Origin: Neorhizobium petrolearium
Lineage (GTDB): Bacteria; Pseudomonadota; Alphaproteobacteria; Rhizobiales; Rhizobiaceae
Direction: 5' to 3'
DNA length: 64,000 nt
Assembly (NCBI RefSeq): GCF_017873175.1
Contig: NZ_JAGGJW010000011.1
Span: 62,001-126,000, forward strand
The notes beneath the pieces are model-generated. The model had not been told where the DNA came from and did not search any database. It saw nothing but the letters and a program-made list of their open reading frames with translations. Made by a program: the position numbers and the translations under genes. Positions 1 through 9,239 of the stretch are shown in pieces (positions within the stretch are counted from its first letter, which is position 1; each line of letters opens with the position of its first letter).

Positions 1-233
1 CCATAGGCGAGCAATGTGGCCTGCGTGACGCCGAGCATGTCCGCCTTCGCCTCGTTCGTATAGGTCACGAAACCACGATCGACGACGGCGGACGAACCGG
101 AAATCTCCGTCAGGGCGCCTGCGATCAGCCCTCCCGTGCAGGATTCTGCGGTCGCGACCATCAGGCCTCGAGCGGTGAAGTCGACAATGATCTCGCGCGC
201 CTGCTCTTCGATATCGCCGGGAAAGAGGCTCAT
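1..233 (-). CDS. pncC: CinA C-terminal / nicotinamide-nucleotide amidohydrolase (partial)
   Basis: This is the N-terminal 77 codons of a reverse-strand gene that leaves the window at base 1. The protein begins MSLFPGDIEEQAREI and carries the family signature AESCTGGLIAGALTEISG followed by FVTYTNEAKADMLGV, typical of the stand-alone CinA C-terminal domain. In the family this enzyme deamidates NMN to nicotinate mononucleotide in pyridine-nucleotide salvage. Its ATG overlaps the stop codon of ispDF (ATGA, 230-233), so the two are translationally coupled, and cinA follows ispDF in the order usual in rhizobia. The absence of an N-terminal MoCF domain is inferred from the short N-terminus. Confidence 0.85.
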   Translation of the reverse strand, partial: MSLFPGDIEEQAREIIVDFTARGLMVATAESCTGGLIAGALTEISGSSAVVDRGFVTYTNEAKADMLGVTQATLLAY

Positions 234-1453
234 GCGGTTTCCCCGCGATAGACGACGGTGGCGGTGGCAATTGCCGCGATGCCCTCGCGACGGCCGATGA
301 ACCCGATCTTCTCGTTGGTTGTGGCCTTCACCGAGCAGCGGTCGACGGAAATGCCGAGGATTTCCGCCAGGGTCTCGCGCATCTTCTGCCGATGCGGGGC
401 GATCTTCGGCGCTTCGGCGATCAGCGAGATGTCGGCATTCATGATCGTGCCGCCGCGTTCGCGAACGATTTTTGCCGCATGGTTCAGGAAGATCTTTGAT
501 GGCGCGCCGCGCCACTGCATGTCCGACGGTGGGAAATGGTCGCCGATATCGCCGGCGCCGCAGGTGGCGAGCAGCGCGTCGGTCAGCGCATGCAGGGCGA
601 CATCCGCATCCGAGTGGCCGCTGAGCTTCTGGTCATGGGGAATGAAGACGCCGCAGAGCGTCACCCCGTCGCCGGGTTCCAGCTGATGCACGTCGTAACC
701 GTTGCCGGTGCGCACATCGGGAAGGATGTTGGCGGGAAGGGTGCTCTGCGAGAGCTTTTCGTCGGCCATGTCGATATCCCGCTTCACGGTGAGCTTGATG
801 TTGTCGACCGAGCCTTCGACCAGCGAGACAGTCAGGCCGGCCCATTCGGCGATCGAGGCATCGTCGGTGAAATCCTCGCGGCGAAGTGCCGCCGCTTTCT
901 CATGCGCAATACGGATTGCGGAAAGGTGGAAGCTCTGGGGTGTCTGGGCGGCGTAGAGCCCGGCGCGCGGTACGGTTTCGTGCACCAGCCCGTCGGAACC
1001 GCCGCGCTTCAGCGTGTCGGTGACGGGGATTGCCGGCAGCACGCCTTCCTGCCCCTCGTCGAGCGCTTGCGCCACGCGGTCGAGGACGCCCCGGTCCACG
1101 AAGGGCCGCGCCGCGTCGTGGATCATCACGTGTGTCGAATCGGTGCCGGATAATGCCCGGAGGCCTTCATAGACGGAGCGCTGTCGCGTCTCGCCGCCGA
1201 ATGTGGTGATGACCCGTTCTGCTCCCGGAAGCTTGCTGCATGCTTCGGCAAACAGAGCCTCGTCGTCCCGATGGATGACGACCACGATCGGACCGCTGCG
1301 GGGCCAGGTGAGGAACCGTTCCAGCGTATGGGTGATGACCGGCCGCCCGCCGATTCGCCGGTATTGCTTGGGGCCGTCCTCAAGCGAGCCGGCCCGCTCG
1401 CCGCGGCCCGCGGCGACGATGACGATACCGATTGTCATGGTCCTGTCGTCCAT
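230..1453 (-). CDS. ispDF: Bifunctional IspD/IspF isoprenoid precursor enzyme
   Basis: A 407-residue fusion of MEP cytidylyltransferase (IspD) and 2-C-methyl-D-erythritol 2,4-cyclodiphosphate synthase (IspF), steps 3 and 5 of the MEP isoprenoid pathway. The IspD half (about 1-235) has the nucleotide-binding motif VAAGRGERAGSLEDGPKQY and HDAARPFV. The IspF half (about 250-405) has the metal-binding DxH in GYDVHQ, then GHSDADVALHALTDALL and GDIGDHFPPSD. Length matches alphaproteobacterial fusions. An alternative start is Met6 (1438); neither has a strong ribosome site. It is divergent from dusB across a 154-bp gap. Confidence 0.96.
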   Translation of the reverse strand: MDDRTMTIGIVIVAAGRGERAGSLEDGPKQYRRIGGRPVITHTLERFLTWPRSGPIVVVIHRDDEALFAEACSKLPGAERVITTFGGETRQRSVYEGLRALSGTDSTHVMIHDAARPFVDRGVLDRVAQALDEGQEGVLPAIPVTDTLKRGGSDGLVHETVPRAGLYAAQTPQSFHLSAIRIAHEKAAALRREDFTDDASIAEWAGLTVSLVEGSVDNIKLTVKRDIDMADEKLSQSTLPANILPDVRTGNGYDVHQLEPGDGVTLCGVFIPHDQKLSGHSDADVALHALTDALLATCGAGDIGDHFPPSDMQWRGAPSKIFLNHAAKIVRERGGTIMNADISLIAEAPKIAPHRQKMRETLAEILGISVDRCSVKATTNEKIGFIGRREGIAAIATATVVYRGETA

Positions 1454-1607
1454 CGACCGTAACCCGTTTGCGTTTCCTCAAGGATTGACAGCGGGAGAAC
1501 TATAGACTCAAAAGCTCCATTTCCAGCAGCCCGCCCAAAAATAACGCAGTTCCGGAATTGCTCTTGGCAAACGCTCAGGAACTGAATAAAAATAGTGCAA
1601 AACTATC

Positions 1608-2627
1608 ATGTGCCCGAAAGATCATCATTTGCGTTTCCAGGATCTTGCCAAGCCTTTCCAGATCGGGCCTGTCGCCATTCGCAATCGCGTCGCCCTGGCG
1701 CCGATGTCCGGCGTGACAGACCTCCCGTTCAGGCAGCTTGCCTGGCGTTTCGGCGCCGGGCTCGTCGTGACCGAAATGGTGGCAAGCCGCGAGCTCGTCA
1801 TGAACCGCGGCGAATCCTGGGCGCGGCTGAAGGGGACGGGCATTTCGCCGCATATGGTTCAGCTTGCCGGCCGCGAGGCGCACTGGATGGCGGAAGCGGC
1901 GAAAATCGCGGCCGATAACGGCGCCGACATCATCGACATCAACATGGGCTGTCCGGCAAAGAAGGTGACGGGCGGTTATTCCGGCTCGGCGCTGATGCGC
2001 GATCCCGATCACGCCCTGTCGCTGGTCGAGGCGACCGTCAATTCCGTCAAAGTGCCGGTGACGTTGAAGATGCGGCTCGGCTGGGACGAAAATTCCATCA
2101 ACGCGCCGGAGATCGCCCGCCGTGCCGAGGACGCGGGTATCCGGCTCGTGACGATCCACGGCCGCACCCGCATGCAGTTTTATGAGGGCCGGGCGGATTG
2201 GGATGCGATCCGGCTCGTGCGCGATGCCGTTTCCATTCCGCTAGTCGCCAATGGCGACGTCGAATCGCCGGAAGATGCCGCCGATATCCTGAAGCGTTCT
2301 GGCGCAGATGCTGTTATGGTCGGCCGTGGCGCGCAGGGGCGGCCCTGGCATGTAGGCTGGCTCGCCGGCCATGCGGCGCCGCCGCAGGACGAGGTGGCCG
2401 GCCTCGTCATCGAGCATTACGAGGCGATGCTGGCGCTTTACGGCCGCGAGGCAGGGCTGCGTCATGCCCGCAAACATCTCGGCTGGTATCTCGACCGTTT
2501 TGCGTCGGCCCTGCCCGTGGAAGAAAAGGCTGCCATCATGATCTCGAAAGACCCGGCCGATGTCTCGCGCCGGATGATTGCCGCGCTCTCTCGCGAAGCC
2601 TTTGTGGCACGCAAGGAGGCCGCATGA
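1608..2627 (+). CDS. dusB: tRNA-dihydrouridine synthase B (NifR3)
   Basis: 339 residues. It is an FMN-dependent flavoprotein that reduces uridines to dihydrouridine in tRNA. LAPMSGVTDLPFRQLAW near the N-terminus and INMGCPAKKVTGGYSGSALM around residues 111-130 include the catalytic cysteine (about Cys115). VTIHGRTRMQFYEGRADW and AVMVGRGAQGRPW complete the TIM-barrel signatures. Its stop overlaps the ntrB start (ATGA at 2624-2627), the classical nifR3-ntrB-ntrC operon. The chosen ATG has no strong Shine-Dalgarno, but it fits the family N-terminus. Confidence 0.96.
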   Translation: MCPKDHHLRFQDLAKPFQIGPVAIRNRVALAPMSGVTDLPFRQLAWRFGAGLVVTEMVASRELVMNRGESWARLKGTGISPHMVQLAGREAHWMAEAAKIAADNGADIIDINMGCPAKKVTGGYSGSALMRDPDHALSLVEATVNSVKVPVTLKMRLGWDENSINAPEIARRAEDAGIRLVTIHGRTRMQFYEGRADWDAIRLVRDAVSIPLVANGDVESPEDAADILKRSGADAVMVGRGAQGRPWHVGWLAGHAAPPQDEVAGLVIEHYEAMLALYGREAGLRHARKHLGWYLDRFASALPVEEKAAIMISKDPADVSRRMIAALSREAFVARKEAA

Positions 2628-3784
2628 CGAAGTCGCCAGGGCCGAACGGTGGACAGAATGCCGCGAGCGGCAATGCGCTCGCCATGGCTGTCCTGAACTC
2701 GGTACAGAATCCGGTGATCCTGGTCGACGCGGCCGGCCGGATCGCCTTCGCCAACTGGGAGGCGGAAGCCTTTTTCGGTTCCAGCGCCGCCCATCTCGCG
2801 AAGAACAGGATTTCCACCTTCATTCCCTTCGGCAGCCCGCTGCTGGCGCTGATCGACCAGGTCCGCGAGCGAAAGGCGCCGGTCAACGAGTATCGCGTCG
2901 ACCTCTCTTCGCCGCGCCTCGGCCAGGACAAGCTGGTCGATCTTTATGTCGCACCCGTGGTGAGCGAGCCGGGCTCGGTGGTGATCGTCTTTCAGGAGCG
3001 GTCCATGGCCGACAAGATCGACCGCCAGCTCACCCATCGCGCCGCGGCCCGGTCCGTGACGGGGCTTGCCTCCATGCTGGCGCATGAGATCAAGAACCCG
3101 CTTTCCGGCATCCGCGGTGCCGCCCAGCTCCTGGAAACGTCCGTGCAGGACGAGGACCGCGCGCTGACCCGGTTGATCTGCGACGAGACCGACCGCATCG
3201 TCTCGCTGGTCGACCGTATGGAGGTCTTTTCCGACGAACGTCCGGTGGATCGGGTGCCGCTCAACATCCATTCGGTCCTCGACCACGTGAAGGCGGTGGC
3301 CAAGGCCGGTTTCGCGCGGGAAATCAAGATCACCGAATTGTATGATCCGTCGCTGCCGCCGGTCTATGCCAACCGCGACCAGCTCGTGCAGGTCTTCCTG
3401 AACCTCATCAAGAATGCGGCGGAAGCGATCGGCGACCAGCCGGACGGCGAGATCATGCTGACGACGGCCTATCGCCCCGGCATCCGGCTGTCCGTCGCGG
3501 GAACGCGGGAGAAGATTTCCCTGCCACTCGAATTCTGCGTGATCGACAATGGCCCTGGCGTGCCGCCGGATCTGCTGCCGCATCTTTTCGATCCCTTCAT
3601 CACCACCAAGACGAACGGTTCCGGCCTCGGTCTTGCCCTGGTCGCCAAGATCATCGGCGCGCATGGCGGCATTGTCGAATGCGACAGCCAGGCGCGCCGC
3701 ACCACGTTCCGGGTTCTGATGCCCATGCATAAGGAAGAGGCCGGCGACGGCCGCGCTTTGAACTCCACAGGAAGTGAACAATGA
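2624..3784 (+). CDS. ntrB: Nitrogen regulation sensor histidine kinase NtrB
   Basis: 386 residues from the ATG that overlaps the dusB stop. A PAS-like sensor region lies at about 20-130, a dimerization/phosphoacceptor region with MLAHEIKNPLSGIRGAAQ (His154) follows, and a HATPase domain has FLNLIKNAAEAI and DNGPGVPPDLLPHLFDPF. There is no transmembrane segment, which fits the cytosolic PII-controlled NtrB. It phosphorylates NtrC according to nitrogen status. Its stop overlaps the ntrC start (3781-3784). Confidence 0.96.
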   Translation: MTKSPGPNGGQNAASGNALAMAVLNSVQNPVILVDAAGRIAFANWEAEAFFGSSAAHLAKNRISTFIPFGSPLLALIDQVRERKAPVNEYRVDLSSPRLGQDKLVDLYVAPVVSEPGSVVIVFQERSMADKIDRQLTHRAAARSVTGLASMLAHEIKNPLSGIRGAAQLLETSVQDEDRALTRLICDETDRIVSLVDRMEVFSDERPVDRVPLNIHSVLDHVKAVAKAGFAREIKITELYDPSLPPVYANRDQLVQVFLNLIKNAAEAIGDQPDGEIMLTTAYRPGIRLSVAGTREKISLPLEFCVIDNGPGVPPDLLPHLFDPFITTKTNGSGLGLALVAKIIGAHGGIVECDSQARRTTFRVLMPMHKEEAGDGRALNSTGSEQ

Positions 3785-5232
3785 CTGCCACGATCCTTGT
3801 CGCGGACGACGACGCGGCGATCCGCACCGTGCTGAACCAGGCTTTGACCAGGGCGGGTTACGAAGTACGCATCACCTCCAACGCCGCGACCCTCTGGCGC
3901 TGGATTTCGGCCGGCGAGGGGGACCTGGTCGTCACCGACGTCGTGATGCCGGACGAGAACGCCTTCGACCTTTTGCCGCGCATCAAGAAGGCGCGGCCGG
4001 AGCTGCCGGTTCTCGTCATGAGCGCCCAGAACACCTTCATGACGGCCATCAAGGCTTCGGAGAAAGGCGCCTACGATTACCTGCCGAAGCCTTTCGACCT
4101 GACGGAGTTGATCGCCATCATCGGCCGTGCGCTCGCCGAACCGAAGCGCAAGCCTGCCCGTCTCGACGATGACATGCAGGACGGCATGCCGCTCGTCGGC
4201 CGTTCCGCCGCCATGCAGGAAATCTATCGCGTGCTCGCCCGCCTCATGCAGACGGATCTGACGCTGATGATCACCGGCGAATCCGGCACCGGCAAGGAGC
4301 TCGTCGCCCGGGCGCTGCACGATTACGGCAAGCGCCGCAACGGGCCGTTCGTGGCGATCAACATGGCCGCCATCCCGCGCGACCTGATCGAGTCGGAGCT
4401 TTTCGGCCATGAGAAGGGTGCTTTCACTGGTGCGCAGAACCGCTCGACCGGCCGTTTCGAACAGGCCGAGGGCGGCACGCTGTTTCTCGACGAGATCGGC
4501 GACATGCCGATGGACGCACAGACGCGTCTGCTGCGTGTCCTGCAGCAGGGCGAATACACCACCGTCGGTGGCCGCACCCCGATCCGTACCGATGTCCGTA
4601 TCGTCGCGGCGACCAACAAGGATCTGAAGCACCTCATCAACCAGGGTCTGTTCCGCGAGGACCTCTACTATCGCCTGAACGTCGTGCCGCTGCGCCTGCC
4701 GCCGCTGCGCGACCGCGCCGAGGATATTCCGGACCTCGTCCGCCACTTCATGCAGATGGCCGAGAAGGAGGGGCTGGACGCCAAGCGCTTCGACAACGAG
4801 GCGCTGGACCTCATGAAGGCCTATGCCTGGCCGGGCAACGTGCGCGAGTTGGAAAACCTGGTGCGCCGCCTGATGGCGCTTTATCCGCAGGACGTCATCA
4901 CTCGCGAGATTATCGAGGCGGAATTGCGCTCGGACATGCCGGACAGCCCGATCGACAAAATGGGCGCCCGCACCGGCTCGCTCACCATCGCGCAGGCCGT
5001 GGAAGAGAACATGCGATCCTATTTCGCAAGCTTCGGCGACGGCCTGCCCCCGCCCGGTCTCTATGACCGCGTCCTGACAGAGATGGAATATCCGCTGATT
5101 CTCGCGGCGCTTACCGCCACCCGCGGCAATCAGATCAAGGCGGCGGACCTGCTCGGCCTCAACCGCAACACGCTGCGCAAGAAGATCCGCGAACTCGGCG
5201 TGTCCGTTTATCGCAGTTCCCGCAGCGCCTGA
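3781..5232 (+). CDS. ntrC: Nitrogen regulation response regulator NtrC
   Basis: 483 residues. The receiver domain (1-120) has the acidic pocket ILVADDDAA and phosphoacceptor Asp53 in VVTDVVMPDEN. The AAA+ domain has Walker A GESGTGKE (166-173), the sigma54-contact loop GAFTGA (213-218) and LFLDEIGDMP. A C-terminal Fis-type helix-turn-helix is seen in IKAADLLGLNRNTLRKKI. All elements of a functional sigma54 enhancer-binding protein are present. It is the last gene of the dusB-ntrB-ntrC operon. Confidence 0.97.
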   Translation: MTATILVADDDAAIRTVLNQALTRAGYEVRITSNAATLWRWISAGEGDLVVTDVVMPDENAFDLLPRIKKARPELPVLVMSAQNTFMTAIKASEKGAYDYLPKPFDLTELIAIIGRALAEPKRKPARLDDDMQDGMPLVGRSAAMQEIYRVLARLMQTDLTLMITGESGTGKELVARALHDYGKRRNGPFVAINMAAIPRDLIESELFGHEKGAFTGAQNRSTGRFEQAEGGTLFLDEIGDMPMDAQTRLLRVLQQGEYTTVGGRTPIRTDVRIVAATNKDLKHLINQGLFREDLYYRLNVVPLRLPPLRDRAEDIPDLVRHFMQMAEKEGLDAKRFDNEALDLMKAYAWPGNVRELENLVRRLMALYPQDVITREIIEAELRSDMPDSPIDKMGARTGSLTIAQAVEENMRSYFASFGDGLPPPGLYDRVLTEMEYPLILAALTATRGNQIKAADLLGLNRNTLRKKIRELGVSVYRSSRSA

Positions 5233-5371
5233 CACTTGGAGTTTGTCTCTGCCCTGGCCCTCTCGCCGCATGTGGGAGAGGGGACCGGGAGTTCGCAGTT
5301 TGCGTCGTTCTCTCGTCTGAACGGGAAAAGCGCCGGCAGGCGAATGACGGACAAACCTTGTTCCCGGCTTC

Positions 5372-5400
5372 TTGACACCCGTGGTCCATCGTTGCATTTT
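5372..5400 (+). promoter_or_regulatory. Candidate sigma70 promoter upstream of ntrY
   Basis: TTGACA at 5372-5377 is followed 17 bases later by CATTTT (5395-5400). The -35 matches the rhizobial CTTGAC consensus well and the -10 only loosely. It lies about 160 bases before ntrY in the ntrC-ntrY gap. That 320-base gap also holds a small inverted repeat (CCCTCTC...GAGAGGG, about 5264-5284) of the kind common in rhizobial intergenic repeats; I see no gene in it. Confidence 0.3.
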
Positions 5401-5561
5401 CGCCACAAAGCGTTGCTTAAAGGTCACGCAGGACTTGGTAAATCCTCGACGGAGTGGCGGCCGTTGAGAAGATGAATCGGGCGTTTTCCAGGAAGTTATT
5501 AGTGCTTCACCCGGTCTGACCGGGCCGAAGCGATCGACCCGCGAGGATTGGAGTGGATTCG

Positions 5562-7850
5562 ATGACGGATGGCGTGAAAGCGCCCGAGGCCGATAGCGAT
5601 CCGCCAGGGATCGAACTGGCAGCCTCGGCACAGGACCGGCGTGCGTCGTTTGCGCTTCCCGGTCTCCTGCTGGCGAGCGGCGCGCTGATCTGTGCGACGC
5701 TGACGCTTTTCGTGCTTCTGGGCCTGACGCCGATTGCGCCGACCACCAATGTCGTCATCGCCTCAGCCGTCGTCAATTCGCTTTTCATCCTGGGCTTGAT
5801 GTACCTGATCGGCCGTGAGGTCGCGCGGCTGCTGAAGGCGCGCAATCGCGGACGCGCCGCCGCCCGCCTGCATGTCCGCATCGTGGTTCTCTTCTCGATC
5901 GTGGCGATCACGCCGGCCGTGCTCGTGGCGATCTTTGCCAGTTTGACGCTGAATGTCGGCCTCGACCGCTGGTTCTCGCTACGCACCCAGTCGATCGTGC
6001 AGTCCTCGCAGGATGTCGCCCGCGCCTACATGCTCGAGAATGCCAGCTATCTTCAGGGCCAGACGGTGTCGATGTCGAATGACCTCGAACGCAATCGCGC
6101 GATGTTCTATCTCGATCGCACCGGGTTCGTCGAGCTGATGACGCGTCAGGCGCGTGGTCGCGGCATGCTCGGCGCCTTTCTGGTGCAGGAGGACGGCCAG
6201 GCGATCGTCCAGGCAGATATCAAGACGGAAAAGCCGCTGCCGGCGATCCCAGAGGACGCACTGAAGTCCGCAGCCGCAGGCCAGCCAACACTGATCCCGC
6301 CGGGCATCACCAATCTCGTCGGTGCCGTCATCCGGCTTGATGCCATTCCGGGCTCCTTCCTCTACACGATCCGTGCGGTCGATCCGAAGGTCATTTCGGC
6401 CATGCGGCTCATGGAGGAGAATACCGCCGAATACCAGCAGATGGAGGCGGGACGCACATCGCTGCAGATAGCATTCGCTGTGCTTTATCTCGGCTTCGCC
6501 CTGATCGTGCTGCTTGCGGCGATCTGGACGGCGATCGCGGTGGCCGACCGTATCGTGCGGCCGATCCGGCTGTTGATCAGTGCGGCCGATAACGTCGCGG
6601 CAGGCAATCTCAACGTCGTGGTGCCGGTGCGGGCGGCGGATGGCGACGTCGGCAACCTGTCGCGCACCTTCAACAAGATGATTTCGGAAATCCGCAGCCA
6701 GCGCGACGAGATTCTCGAGGCAAAGGATGAGGTCGACGATCGTCGTCGCTTTATCGAGGCCGTGCTTTCGGGCGTCACCGCTGCGGTGATCGGGGTCGAG
6801 GAGGACCGGCGCATCACCATCGTCAACCCTTCGGCGGAGGATGTTCTCGGTGCCCCCGCCGAAAAGCTGATCGGCGAGAAGCTGCAGGATGTCGCGCCCG
6901 AGGTTGACCAGGTGCTGACGGAGGCCAGGACGCGCGCTCGTGCTGACTTCCGCAAGCAGGTGAACCTGATGGGCGGTGGCAAGGAGCGGACGCTGTCCGT
7001 CCAGGTCACGCGCGAGGAGCAGCACGCCGCGCATGAATCCTACGTGGTCACGCTCGACGACATCACCGATCTCGTCATCGCCCAGCGTTCGACCGCCTGG
7101 GCGGATGTGGCGCGGCGCATCGCGCACGAGATCAAGAATCCGCTGACGCCTATCCAGCTTTCGGCCGAGCGCCTTAAGCGCCGCTACGGCAAGCAGATTG
7201 CCGAGGATGATCGTGCCGTCTTCGATCAGTGCACCGATACGATCGTGCGTCAGGTCGGTGATATCGGCCGTATGGTCGACGAATTCTCCGCTTTCGCACG
7301 CATGCCGAAGCCCACCAAGGAGGAGGCGGATCTACGTGATATCCTGCGGGACGCGATCTTCCTCAGGGAGATGGGCACCTCCCACGTGGAATTCATCCGC
7401 GAACTCGGCGAAGAACCGCTCAGGGGCATGTTCGATACGCGCATGCTCGGCCAGGCTTTCGGCAATCTGATCAAGAATGCTGTGGAGGCGATCGAGTCGG
7501 TGCCGAGCGGCGATGAGCGCGACGGCCGCAAGGTCAAGGTGCGCTCCGTCTTCGATGCGGCGCGCGAGGCGTATGTCGTCGATGTCATCGACAACGGCAG
7601 CGGCCTGCCGAAGGAGAACCGGCACCGCATTCTCGAACCCTACATGACCATGCGCGAAAAGGGCACGGGTCTTGGGCTCGCAATCGTCAAGAAGATCATT
7701 GAGGAACACGGCGGGCAGCTCGAATTGCACGACGCACCCGCCGATTTCGATCATGGCAAGGGCGCCATGATCAGGGTTCTGCTGCCGCATGTACAGAATG
7801 CAGTGGTTCCCGGGACGGACAAAAACAAGGAATTGGCTTATGGCGTCTGA
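5562..7850 (+). CDS. ntrY: Membrane sensor histidine kinase NtrY
   Basis: 762 residues from ATG 5562, which has GGAG nine bases upstream; a GTG at 5553 is the alternative. Several hydrophobic segments occupy the first ~130 residues and another lies before the HAMP domain (VADRIVRPIRLLISAADNVAAG). A PAS region precedes the phosphoacceptor motif RRIAHEIKNPLTPIQLSAER (His522), and the HATPase has FGNLIKNAVEAI and GTGLGLAIVKKI. It pairs with NtrX and is linked in this group to nitrogen metabolism and envelope or redox responses. Its end overlaps ntrX by 11 bases. Confidence 0.95.
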   Translation: MTDGVKAPEADSDPPGIELAASAQDRRASFALPGLLLASGALICATLTLFVLLGLTPIAPTTNVVIASAVVNSLFILGLMYLIGREVARLLKARNRGRAAARLHVRIVVLFSIVAITPAVLVAIFASLTLNVGLDRWFSLRTQSIVQSSQDVARAYMLENASYLQGQTVSMSNDLERNRAMFYLDRTGFVELMTRQARGRGMLGAFLVQEDGQAIVQADIKTEKPLPAIPEDALKSAAAGQPTLIPPGITNLVGAVIRLDAIPGSFLYTIRAVDPKVISAMRLMEENTAEYQQMEAGRTSLQIAFAVLYLGFALIVLLAAIWTAIAVADRIVRPIRLLISAADNVAAGNLNVVVPVRAADGDVGNLSRTFNKMISEIRSQRDEILEAKDEVDDRRRFIEAVLSGVTAAVIGVEEDRRITIVNPSAEDVLGAPAEKLIGEKLQDVAPEVDQVLTEARTRARADFRKQVNLMGGGKERTLSVQVTREEQHAAHESYVVTLDDITDLVIAQRSTAWADVARRIAHEIKNPLTPIQLSAERLKRRYGKQIAEDDRAVFDQCTDTIVRQVGDIGRMVDEFSAFARMPKPTKEEADLRDILRDAIFLREMGTSHVEFIRELGEEPLRGMFDTRMLGQAFGNLIKNAVEAIESVPSGDERDGRKVKVRSVFDAAREAYVVDVIDNGSGLPKENRHRILEPYMTMREKGTGLGLAIVKKIIEEHGGQLELHDAPADFDHGKGAMIRVLLPHVQNAVVPGTDKNKELAYGV

Positions 7851-9204
7851 TATTCTGGTCGTGGATGATGAGGCAGATATTCGGGAAATCGTTTCCGGCA
7901 TTCTGTCCGATGAGGGGCATGAGACCCGCACCGCGCATGACAGCGACAGCGCGCTTGCCACGATTTCGGATCGCGTGCCGCGTCTCGTTTTCCTGGACAT
8001 CTGGATGCAGGGATCGAAGCTCGACGGGCTTGCATTGTTAGACGAGATCAAGAGCCGCCATCCGGAGCTGCCGGTGGTCATGATCTCCGGCCACGGCAAT
8101 ATCGAGACGGCGGTTTCCGCGATCAAGCGCGGCGCCTTCGACTTCATCGAGAAGCCGTTCAAGGCGGACCGACTGATCCTGATCGCCGAGCGGGCGCTCG
8201 AAAATTCCAAGCTGAAGCGCGAGGTGACCGAACTCAAAAAACGGGCTGGTGATGCGGCGGAACTGGTGGGGACATCGGTTGCCGTCTCGCAGCTTCGCCA
8301 GACGATCGAGAAGGTGGCGCCGACCAACAGCCGCATCATGATCCTTGGCCCGTCGGGTTCAGGCAAGGAGCTCGTGGCGCGCATGATCCACAAGAGATCT
8401 GCACGGTCCGGCGGGCCGTTCGTGGCGCTCAACGCTGCCACGATCACCCCGGACAGGATGGAAGTCGCGCTTTTCGGCACCGAAGGCGGTCCTGGTCAGC
8501 AGCGCAAGATCGGCGCGCTGGAAGAGGCCCACCGCGGCATTCTCTATCTCGATGAAGTGGGCGAAATGCCGCGCGAGACGCAGAACAAGATCCTGCGCGT
8601 GCTGGTCGACCAGCAGTTCGAACGCGTCGGCGGTTCGAAGCGCGTCAAGGTCGACGTCCGCATCATCTCGTCGACTGCGTATAATCTCGAAAATCTCATT
8701 GCCGACGGCTCGTTCCGCGAGGATCTCTATCACCGTCTCGCCGTGGTTCCGGTCAAGGTCCCGGCGCTGGCCGAGCGCCGCGAGGATATCCCGTTCCTGG
8801 TCGACATGTTCATGCGTCAGATTTCCGAACAGGCCGGCATTCGCCCGCGCAGGATCGGTGAGGATGCCATGGCCGTCTTGCAGGCGCATGACTGGCCGGG
8901 CAATATCCGTCAGCTCCGCAACAACATCGAGCGGCTGATGATTCTCGCCCGCTCCGATGGCCCCGACACGCAGATCTCCGCCGATATGCTTCCAACCGAC
9001 CTGGGCGACATGCTGCCCAAGGTGGCGGGCAAGGGTGATTACCACATCATGACCCTGCCGCTGCGTGAAGCGCGCGAGATGTTCGAACGCGATTATCTCA
9101 TCGCCCAGATCAACCGCTTCGGAGGCAATATCTCCCGTACGGCCGAGTTCGTCGGCATGGAGCGTTCCGCCCTTCACCGCAAGCTCAAATCGCTTGGCGT
9201 CTGA
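7840..9204 (+). CDS. ntrX: Response regulator NtrX
   Basis: 454 residues starting MASDILVVDDEADIREIVS. The start inside the ntrY end is chosen because the longer frame adds only ntrY overlap. The receiver has its phosphoacceptor Asp in LVFLDIWMQG. The AAA+ domain has Walker A GPSGSGKE and LYLDEVGEMPRETQNK, and the C-terminus has a Fis-type HTH (NISRTAEFVGMERSALHRKL). The sigma54-contact GAFTGA loop is missing: the equivalent stretch reads ALFGTEGGPGQQRKIGALEE. It probably does not act as a conventional sigma54 activator (inference). Confidence 0.95.
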   Translation: MASDILVVDDEADIREIVSGILSDEGHETRTAHDSDSALATISDRVPRLVFLDIWMQGSKLDGLALLDEIKSRHPELPVVMISGHGNIETAVSAIKRGAFDFIEKPFKADRLILIAERALENSKLKREVTELKKRAGDAAELVGTSVAVSQLRQTIEKVAPTNSRIMILGPSGSGKELVARMIHKRSARSGGPFVALNAATITPDRMEVALFGTEGGPGQQRKIGALEEAHRGILYLDEVGEMPRETQNKILRVLVDQQFERVGGSKRVKVDVRIISSTAYNLENLIADGSFREDLYHRLAVVPVKVPALAERREDIPFLVDMFMRQISEQAGIRPRRIGEDAMAVLQAHDWPGNIRQLRNNIERLMILARSDGPDTQISADMLPTDLGDMLPKVAGKGDYHIMTLPLREAREMFERDYLIAQINRFGGNISRTAEFVGMERSALHRKLKSLGV

Positions 9205-9239
9205 TCCATGGAAGTCCCCGCTGGAAAGGTCCTCGACCG

